Positions 40,616 to 46,167 of a DNA stretch of 46,167 bases are shown here, piece by piece. Location: assembly GCA_964482085.1 (NCBI GenBank), contig CAYZVS010000009.1, positions 1-46,167 of the forward strand, read 5' to 3'. How positions within the stretch are numbered: position 1 is the first letter of the stretch; each line of letters opens with the position of its first letter. The notes under the pieces were generated by a model, which searched no databases, had not been told where the DNA came from, and saw only the letters and a list, made by a program, of their open reading frames with translations. Made by a program: the position numbers and the translations under genes. Source of the stretch: CAIXDN01 sp964482085. Its GTDB lineage: Bacteria > Patescibacteriota > Patescibacteriia > 2-12-FULL-60-25.

Positions 40616-42670
40616 ATGTTTATGCCAAGACAAACGAGCTCTATCCCTTCCCGCAAATCCACGGCCACTCGCCTCGGTTGGCTTTTGGTCCTATTTGTAG
40701 CGGCAGCGTCGCTATCATATCCGGCTCCCGCCAACTGGGTGATTGGTCAGGTAAACGATTTATCCGGTTTAAACGTGCCGACCATCTCCAAGCCCTTCGT
40801 ACTTGGTCTCGACTTGCAAGGCGGTACTTCACTTGAATACGAGGCTGACGTCAGCAAAATCGCTCAATCCGAGCAGCGCGACGCCATGGCCGGTGTTCGT
40901 GATGTTATTGAGCGTCGTGTGAATACACTCGGCGTGTCCGAGCCTATTGTCCAAGTAACGCAAACCGACCGCGCTTGGCGTGTAAACGTTGAGCTCGCTG
41001 GTATTAGCGATATCAATCAGGCGATTAAACTTATCGGTGAAACCCCGATCTTGGAATTCAAGGAAGAGAACGACGCTAAGCCACGTGATCTCACCGCAGA
41101 AGAAGCCAAGGAAATGGCTGATAAAAACGCCGATGCACTCGCACGCGCCAAAGCCGCTTTGGAAGAAGCTAAAAAGCCGGATACAGATTTTGCTCAACTC
41201 GCAAACAAAACGAGTGAGAACCCGGACCGTAAGCTGAAGGGGGGAGATACGGGTGTTTTAACGCAAGCAATTATTGAAGGTAGCCCGGATTTGCAGAATT
41301 TGCTCGACACAACCGGTGACCTCAAGCCGGGTGAAATTTTCCCGTCCGTGATCGAGACAGATCAGGTGTATCTCGTCGCCAAAATGGAAGACATTACAGA
41401 CGGCGGTAAAGAAGTAAACGCCCACCATCTTTTGATCGGATATGCTGGCGCACAAGGCGGCCTCTCGACCAGAACAAAAGAAGAGGCTCAAGCCAAGGTA
41501 GAAGATCTTAAAAAGCAGGCAACTATTCAGAATTTTGATGAACTTGTCGCCAAGAATTCCGATGAACCAAACGCATCCACCACGCACGGTGACCTCGACT
41601 GGTTTGGCGCAGATGCCATGGTCGAGAAATTTGAAGCAGCCGTCATGTCCCAAGCATCCGGCACTATTTCCGATGTTGTGGAAACGGAATTTGGTTACCA
41701 TCTCATCTACAAACTCGGTGAACGCATCGCCAAACAGCCACGCTTACGTTTGATCGAGATCAAGAAATCTGTCTCAACCGACTTTGTCCCAACGGACCAA
41801 TGGAAAGCCACCGCCCTTACGGGTAAGCAGCTTCAGTCGGCAAAAGTCGATTTTGACCAGCAGGTCGGGGCCGTTCAAGTCTCGCTCCAATTCAACGATG
41901 AAGGCAGTAAGCTTTTTGCGGAAATTACCAAGCGTAATGTCGGCAAGCAGGTCGCGATTTTCCTCGATGGAAACGTGCTCTCCGCTCCGATGGTTCAAAC
42001 CGAGATTCTTGGCGGCCGCGCCGTAATTACAGGCAACTTCACCGTAGAAGAAGCAAAACTGCTCTCACGTCGTCTCCAGGCAGGTGCACTTCCGGTACCG
42101 ATCTCGCTTGTTGCTCAACAGTCCGTGGGTCCAACGCTCGGCGCTGACTCGGTCAACAAGTCTCTGACAGCTGGTCTCTGGGGCTTTTTGTTGGTAGCCC
42201 TCTTTATGCTTGTGGTCTATCGCTTGCCGGGCCTTGTCTCGATCGTAGCGCTCGGTCTCTACGCCACAATCATGGCCGCGCTCTTCAAGCTCGTACCTGT
42301 CACGCTAACGCTCTCCGGTATCGCTGGTTTCATCCTGTCTATCGGCATAGCTGTGGACGCCAACGTTCTGGTATTTGAGCGTCTCAAGGAAGAGCTCAAG
42401 AGCGGAAAAGCCCTGATTCCAGCACTGGAAGATGCCTTCCACCGCGCTTGGCCTTCAATTCGTGATGGCCACGTCACAGTATTGATTTCTTGTGCCGTGC
42501 TCTTCTGGTTCTCATCCTCCATCATCAAAGGTTTCGCCCTCACGCTTGCGATCGGTATGATCACATCCTTGTTCACAGCTGTTGTGACAACGCGTACAAC
42601 ACTCCGCTGGCTCGCGACGACACCGCTCGCCAAGTTTGGCTGGATCTTCCTCAAGAAAGGTGATTCCTAA
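40616..42670 (+). CDS. secD: SecD protein translocase subunit with parvulin-type PPIase insertion
   Basis: A 684-residue SecD that, with SecF, uses the proton gradient to pull secreted proteins out of the Sec channel. The usual parts are one N-terminal membrane segment, the P1 domain (VLGLDLQGGTSLEYE, RRVNTLGVSEP), then VGPTLGADSVNKSL, LTLSGIAGFILSIGIAVDANVLVFERLKEEL and GHVTVLISCAVLF (five more spans). Inserted in P1 at about residues 155-367 is extra sequence. Its second half (268-367) reads as a parvulin/PpiC peptidyl-prolyl isomerase: AHHLLIGY, TKEEAQAKVEDL, NFDELVAKNSDEPNASTTHGDLDWF, VMSQASGTISDVVETEFGYHLIYKL. The first half (189-261; DFAQLANKTSENPDRKLKGGDTG) looks like a degenerate second copy. 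Ordinary SecD lacks both. The frame is continuous, so it is not a misassembly of two genes by frameshift. Confidence 0.93.
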   Translation: MFMPRQTSSIPSRKSTATRLGWLLVLFVAAASLSYPAPANWVIGQVNDLSGLNVPTISKPFVLGLDLQGGTSLEYEADVSKIAQSEQRDAMAGVRDVIERRVNTLGVSEPIVQVTQTDRAWRVNVELAGISDINQAIKLIGETPILEFKEENDAKPRDLTAEEAKEMADKNADALARAKAALEEAKKPDTDFAQLANKTSENPDRKLKGGDTGVLTQAIIEGSPDLQNLLDTTGDLKPGEIFPSVIETDQVYLVAKMEDITDGGKEVNAHHLLIGYAGAQGGLSTRTKEEAQAKVEDLKKQATIQNFDELVAKNSDEPNASTTHGDLDWFGADAMVEKFEAAVMSQASGTISDVVETEFGYHLIYKLGERIAKQPRLRLIEIKKSVSTDFVPTDQWKATALTGKQLQSAKVDFDQQVGAVQVSLQFNDEGSKLFAEITKRNVGKQVAIFLDGNVLSAPMVQTEILGGRAVITGNFTVEEAKLLSRRLQAGALPVPISLVAQQSVGPTLGADSVNKSLTAGLWGFLLVALFMLVVYRLPGLVSIVALGLYATIMAALFKLVPVTLTLSGIAGFILSIGIAVDANVLVFERLKEELKSGKALIPALEDAFHRAWPSIRDGHVTVLISCAVLFWFSSSIIKGFALTLAIGMITSLFTAVVTTRTTLRWLATTPLAKFGWIFLKKGDS

Positions 42671-42671
42671 T

Positions 42672-43577
42672 ATGACATTCTCCGTTACAAAATACCGCGC
42701 CGTCTCATACGCCTTTTCTGCAGTGCTCATTCTGGGCAGCTTGATCGCGCTTGGAGCATTTGGACTCAAGCAAGGAATTGAATTCACGGGAGGTTCGCTC
42801 ATGGCAATCCGCTTTGAACAGCGTCCGGCTTCTGTCGAGGTCGAGCAGGTTTTGCGAGATGCGATTCCCGACCTCGGCTCCGTGATTACGCAGCCCGCCG
42901 GCGATGAAGACATTCAAATTCGTCTCAAAACGCTGACAGAAGACGAGCATGTAAAAGCTTCAGAAGCTATCAAGGCTAAGTGGGCCAGCTCGCAGGAATT
43001 GCGTTTTGATGCGATTGGTCCGGTCATTGGCCAAGAGTTGCGAACCAAGTCGGTACAAGGGCTTATCATCGTCCTTATTGCGATCATGGCCTATGTCGCA
43101 TGGGCTTTCCGCAAAGTATCGGCACCAGTTCAGTCCTGGAAATATGGTTTGATCACGATCCTCACCGCCTTCCACGACACGATCCTTCCGCTCGGTGTCT
43201 TTGCGTTGCTTGGACACTTCGCCGGCATTGAAATCGGCACGCCGTTCGTGGCAGCTATTCTGACTATTCTAGGTTACTCGATTACCGACACGATCGTTAT
43301 TCTTGACCGTGTGCGTGAAAATCTCAGTAAATCTGATGGAACCTTTGCGCATATTATTGACATATCGACGCGTCAGTCGTTCTTCCGCTCGTTAAATACA
43401 TCGGTTACAACCTTGCTTACGCTCGTAGCGATTTTCTTTTTCGGAGGAGCCTCGCTTCACGAGTTCACCTTGGCATTGATCATCGGTATTGCAACCGGAA
43501 CGTATTCATCGCTATTTGTCGCGGCGCCGCTCCTGCTCACGGTGGATAAATTCTCCAAACGTTACGCAAAAAATTAG
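42672..43577 (+). CDS. secF: SecF protein translocase subunit
   Basis: A 302-residue partner of SecD. The P1-like start FGLKQGIEFTGGSLMAIRFE, then IGPVIGQELRTKS, ILGYSITDTIVILDRVREN and TSVTTLLTLVAIFFFGG are typical; about six membrane spans. The upstream frame (from 42636) overlaps secD; ATG 42672, one base after the secD stop, fits the family N-terminus. The polar FDRVREN-type motif conserved in SecF is present as LDRVREN. SecD and SecF are separate proteins here; yajC is not seen. It ends at a hairpin terminator. Confidence 0.95.
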   Translation: MTFSVTKYRAVSYAFSAVLILGSLIALGAFGLKQGIEFTGGSLMAIRFEQRPASVEVEQVLRDAIPDLGSVITQPAGDEDIQIRLKTLTEDEHVKASEAIKAKWASSQELRFDAIGPVIGQELRTKSVQGLIIVLIAIMAYVAWAFRKVSAPVQSWKYGLITILTAFHDTILPLGVFALLGHFAGIEIGTPFVAAILTILGYSITDTIVILDRVRENLSKSDGTFAHIIDISTRQSFFRSLNTSVTTLLTLVAIFFFGGASLHEFTLALIIGIATGTYSSLFVAAPLLLTVDKFSKRYAKN

Positions 43578-43578
43578 A

Positions 43579-43605
43579 AAAATCCCCCGCATGCGGGGGA
43601 TTTTT
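43579..43605 (+). terminator. Intrinsic terminator after secF
   Basis: Palindrome AATCCCCCGC-AT-GCGGGGGATT with flanking A and T runs. The next promoter begins a few bases later. Confidence 0.9.
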
Positions 43606-43610
43606 CATTA

Positions 43611-43619
43611 TGCTATACT
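43611..43619 (+). promoter_or_regulatory. Extended -10 promoter, leaderless type
   Basis: TGC-TATACT, 6 nt before the ATG at 43626; no -35, since that region is the terminator stem. It belongs to the class also seen at 25491-25499. Confidence 0.5.
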
Positions 43620-43625
43620 AAGCAT

Positions 43626-44966
43626 ATGTTCGAGGAGTACATAGGCTACTTGCCGTTCCTCAATTTTGATGTCAACGCGTTTTTGAATTTGGCGGGAAAT
43701 AGTCCATTTTCAGCGATGCTTTATCTGTTCCTGAACGGGGGATGGTTGATCTTGTTTCCAGTTCTTTGGTTCATGTTGAAAAACGGCTGGCTAGAATACG
43801 TTCAAAACAAGAATGCAGCCAAGCGTGAGTGGATCCTTCTCCGCATCAGCGTCCCAAAAGCGAGTGAGCAAACGGTCAAAGCTGTTGAGAACTTCTTTGC
43901 TGGGCTCGCTGGTGCCCATGCTCCCGCTTCCTGGACGGAAACTTGGATTGAGGGCGCAACACAGCCTGTCCTTTCCGTTGAGATCGCCTCGATAGAAGGC
44001 TCGGTGAGTTATTATGTCCGCTCCTTGCGTTCATTACGTGATTTGGTTGAAGCATCTTTGTACGCCCAATATCCTGACGCAGAAATCGAGGAGGTCGAGG
44101 ATTATGCTCGACAAGTCCCATCCGAGTATCCAAATGACGAGTGGGATGTCTGGTGTACGGAAATGACCAATGTCATGCCAGATGCATACATGCTCAAAAC
44201 CTATGTCGAGTTTGAGGATAAGGTTTCCGGAGAATTGAAAGACCCGATGTCGGCATTTTTGGAAGTATTTTCCCGTCTCGGTCCTGGTGAGCAAGCTTGG
44301 TATCAGATTATTTTGCAACCCTCAGATCAAAAGGAGTCGCGTAAACGTGCGGAATCCGTGATCAAGAAAATCAAAGGTGAAAAGGAAGTTAAGAAGCAAT
44401 CAATATTTGAATCGATCCTCGAGCTACCGATCAAGGCATTGCTTGAAATCGCAAATATGTTAATGGGTTCGGCGATAGGGCAGAAGAGCAGTGGTGATGA
44501 AAAGAAAGACAATACGCCTGCCGTCATGCGTTTATCTCCTGGCGAGCGTTTTGTTCTTGAAGCCGTTGAACGCAAGGCGTCCAAAATCGGATTCAATTGT
44601 AAAATTCGCGTCATATACGTCGCAAAAAAAGACGTGATGAAGAAGGCGAGATTCGTACAGCCTTTTATCGGCGCAATCAAGCAGGTGAACACATTTAACA
44701 TGCAAGCTCTTAAACCAAATGGCCAAGTTGGCGTAAACGGCGCGCTTTGGTGGTTTAAAGATCGTCGCAATAATGAACGCAAGGGCAAAATGGTTCGAGC
44801 TTACAGAAGTCGATCCGGATGGACCGGTCTCAATAAGTTTTTTCTCTGTTCGGAAGAACTCGCAACGCTTTGGCATTTTCCAATCTTGATTCAGGTTAAA
44901 GCACCAGGTCTGCGTCGTATTGAAGCCAAGAAGTCAGAAGCTCCAGCTAATATTCCATTCGGCTAA
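43626..44966 (+). CDS. Membrane protein partner of the type IV-like ATPase
   Basis: A 446-residue protein with one or two N-terminal hydrophobic segments (about 25-60: FSAMLYLFLNGGWLILFPVLWFML), then a large soluble domain facing the cytoplasm by charge (WLEYVQNKNAAKREW next to the membrane). The soluble part has alternating beta/alpha (LLRISVPKASEQTVKAVENF; YYVRSLRSLRDLVEASLYAQYPDAEI) and a charged coiled segment (RKRAESVIKKIKGEKEVKKQS), then RLSPGERFVLEAVERKASK. I do not recognise a named family with confidence. It ends 3 bp before the ATPase gene, and such two-gene sets of a membrane protein and a TraG-like ATPase recur in CPR genomes. It is likely the membrane anchor or coupling partner of that ATPase. 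Confidence 0.65.
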   Translation: MFEEYIGYLPFLNFDVNAFLNLAGNSPFSAMLYLFLNGGWLILFPVLWFMLKNGWLEYVQNKNAAKREWILLRISVPKASEQTVKAVENFFAGLAGAHAPASWTETWIEGATQPVLSVEIASIEGSVSYYVRSLRSLRDLVEASLYAQYPDAEIEEVEDYARQVPSEYPNDEWDVWCTEMTNVMPDAYMLKTYVEFEDKVSGELKDPMSAFLEVFSRLGPGEQAWYQIILQPSDQKESRKRAESVIKKIKGEKEVKKQSIFESILELPIKALLEIANMLMGSAIGQKSSGDEKKDNTPAVMRLSPGERFVLEAVERKASKIGFNCKIRVIYVAKKDVMKKARFVQPFIGAIKQVNTFNMQALKPNGQVGVNGALWWFKDRRNNERKGKMVRAYRSRSGWTGLNKFFLCSEELATLWHFPILIQVKAPGLRRIEAKKSEAPANIPFG

Positions 44967-44969
44967 GTT

Positions 44970-46167
44970 ATGTCATCCGCAAATTGTCTTGATCATAATG
45001 AGCATATAACCCTCTTTGCGGAGACAAATTTTCGTAATCAAAAACGACGTTTTGGAATCAAGACAGACGATCGTCGTCGTCACATGTACATCATCGGAAA
45101 GACCGGTATGGGCAAGACGACGCTCATTGAGACGTTGATTCTTTCAGATATCATCAAGGGACATGGTTGCTGTTTGATCGATCCTCACGGAGATACGGCG
45201 GAAAAATTGCTTGATTTTATCCCGACGCATCGCATCAACGACCTCATCTACTTCAATCCAGCGGATACGGATTTTCCGGTTGGTTTCAATATTCTGGAAA
45301 CGGACAATGACGATCAAAAGCCTCTGATCGCTTCAGGTTTGATGGGTGTCTTCAAAAAGATTTGGCCGGACGTATGGAGCGCGCGTATGGAGTACATTCT
45401 GATGAACTGTGTACTCGCTCTTTTGGATTATCCTGGAGCAACGCTTCTCGGAATCAATCGCTTGCTTGTCGATAAAGAATATCGAGCACGCGTTGTCGCA
45501 AAAATTCGCGATCCGATTGTAAAGACATTTTGGATTGCAGAGTTTGCCTCTTGGTCTGAGAAATATGCCACGGAAGCAATTGCGCCTGTTCAAAATAAAG
45601 TTGGACAATTTTTATCATCGTCAGTGATTCGTAATATCGTTGCGCAGGTAAAGTCCACAATCAATCTTCGTCGTATCATGGACGATGAGAAAATTTTGAT
45701 CGTCAACCTATCCAAAGGAAGGATCGGTGAAGACAACATGCGTTTGCTCGGTGGAATGATTGTCACCAAAATTCAGTTGGCGGCACAGGAAAGGCAGAAC
45801 ATGCCAGAGAAAGAGCGTAAGGATTTTTACTTGTATGTGGATGAGTTCCAGAACTTTGCCAATGAATCTTTTGCCTCAATTCTTTCTGAAGCACGTAAAT
45901 TCCGCCTCAACTTGATCGTTGCTCACCAGTATATCGAGCAGTTGGAAGAAGAGGTTGCTGCAGCTATTTTTGGTAACGTCGGTACCATTATCGCTATGCG
46001 CGTGGGTGCGGCAGATGCATTGGCGATGGAAACAGAGTTTGCGCCAACATTTACTCCGGAAGATTTGGTCAATATCACGAAGTTTCAAGTTTATTTGAAG
46101 CTCATGGTTGACGGCGTCGCGACGCCACCATTCTCAGCCAACACCTTGCCACCTATCGCAGAAAATA
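44970..46167 (+). CDS. VirD4/TraG-like type IV secretion ATPase (partial)
   Basis: The frame from ATG 44970 stays open to the right edge, giving 399 residues with the C-terminus missing. Walker A is GKTGMGKT at about residues 43-50 (HMYIIGKTGMGKTTLIE), followed by LIDPHGDTAEKLLDF, the typical strand-turn of VirD4/TraD/DUF87 ATPases. Walker B is YLYVDEFQNF near 288-297, then ILSEARKFRLNLIVAHQY, a match to the TraM-recognition/TraG region that contains conserved Ala-Arg-Lys. There is no membrane segment, unlike VirD4 proper; the preceding gene may supply it. It probably drives DNA transfer or pilus-like secretion at the membrane; substrate unknown. Confidence 0.85.
   Translation, partial: MSSANCLDHNEHITLFAETNFRNQKRRFGIKTDDRRRHMYIIGKTGMGKTTLIETLILSDIIKGHGCCLIDPHGDTAEKLLDFIPTHRINDLIYFNPADTDFPVGFNILETDNDDQKPLIASGLMGVFKKIWPDVWSARMEYILMNCVLALLDYPGATLLGINRLLVDKEYRARVVAKIRDPIVKTFWIAEFASWSEKYATEAIAPVQNKVGQFLSSSVIRNIVAQVKSTINLRRIMDDEKILIVNLSKGRIGEDNMRLLGGMIVTKIQLAAQERQNMPEKERKDFYLYVDEFQNFANESFASILSEARKFRLNLIVAHQYIEQLEEEVAAAIFGNVGTIIAMRVGAADALAMETEFAPTFTPEDLVNITKFQVYLKLMVDGVATPPFSANTLPPIAEN

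Noticed and set aside
40616..42670. SecD extra length as an assembly error or frameshift joining two genes
   Set aside because: The frame is continuous with intact SecD motifs on both sides of the insert and no internal start or terminator.
1..46167. Recoded genetic code with TGA as glycine (Gracilibacteria type)
   Set aside because: TGA serves as a true stop at the rpiB-rpe and rpe-surface gene overlaps, and full-length proteins need no TGA read-through.
1..46167. CRISPR array, insertion sequence or prophage
   Set aside because: No regularly spaced DNA repeats, transposase, integrase or phage structural genes were seen on either strand.

Overview
This window looks like a chromosome segment of a Candidate Phyla Radiation (Patescibacteria) bacterium, perhaps of the Uhrbacteria/Magasanikbacteria type. 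The lineage is inferred from style, not from any marker search. The signs are: compact housekeeping genes (a 672-residue IF-2, a ProRS without editing insert, split transketolase subunits), secreted proteins sharing a surface module I associate with this group, a giant cysteine-rich secreted protein, a VanW protein, and very short intergenic spaces. TGA is a normal stop (for example the ATGA junction rpe/6099-7511), so the recoded genetic code of Gracilibacteria and Absconditabacteria does not apply. Many genes have a -10 box only 6-10 nt upstream of the ATG and no Shine-Dalgarno sequence, which points to leaderless mRNAs.

Layout. 1-8577 (mostly minus strand): the end of a FAD-dependent oxidoreductase, a Nudix hydrolase with a long, foldable 5' leader, then non-oxidative pentose-phosphate genes (rpiB, rpe, and two transketolase subunits) interleaved with envelope genes (DUF4349, FecR-domain, and two secreted proteins sharing an N-terminal module, one ending in a cupredoxin domain without copper ligands). 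8586-14919: ileS, divergent tRNA-Arg(CCG) and tRNA-Lys(CTT), a sigma-70 family factor, proS and a pentapeptide-repeat protein. 14963-22549: HU, two small secreted proteins, rny, truB/infB sharing a 52-bp divergent promoter region, and trxA-trxB. 22550-22914 holds no protein gene. It appears to contain an unidentified structured RNA of about 180 nt on the minus strand, with its own promoter and terminator.

22915-36308: a minus-strand operon hsp20 / small protein / vanW, divergent from a plus-strand pair: a membrane-anchored calcium-repeat protein and a 3353-residue secreted cysteine-rich protein. The giant carries at least ten copies of a C-x6-C-x2-[FYL] motif. 36388-38234: two GC-rich genes with strong Shine-Dalgarno sites (a Myxococcota-style lipoprotein and an unrecognised 314-residue protein), probably acquired. 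38329-43577: nusA with a terminator-like hairpin in its leader, yidC, secD with a parvulin-type insertion, and secF. 43626-end: a membrane protein and a truncated VirD4/TraG-like ATPase, the start of a type IV secretion-like locus.

Themes: a compact core of translation, transcription and secretion genes beside a large investment in exported, disulfide-capable proteins. Export (YidC/SecDF), periplasmic folding (the parvulin domain in SecD) and thiol metabolism (TrxA/TrxB) would all serve those proteins. The best candidates for undescribed biology are the giant protein with its repeat, the SecD-parvulin fusion, the 180-nt RNA, the Nudix leader and the nusA leader hairpin.
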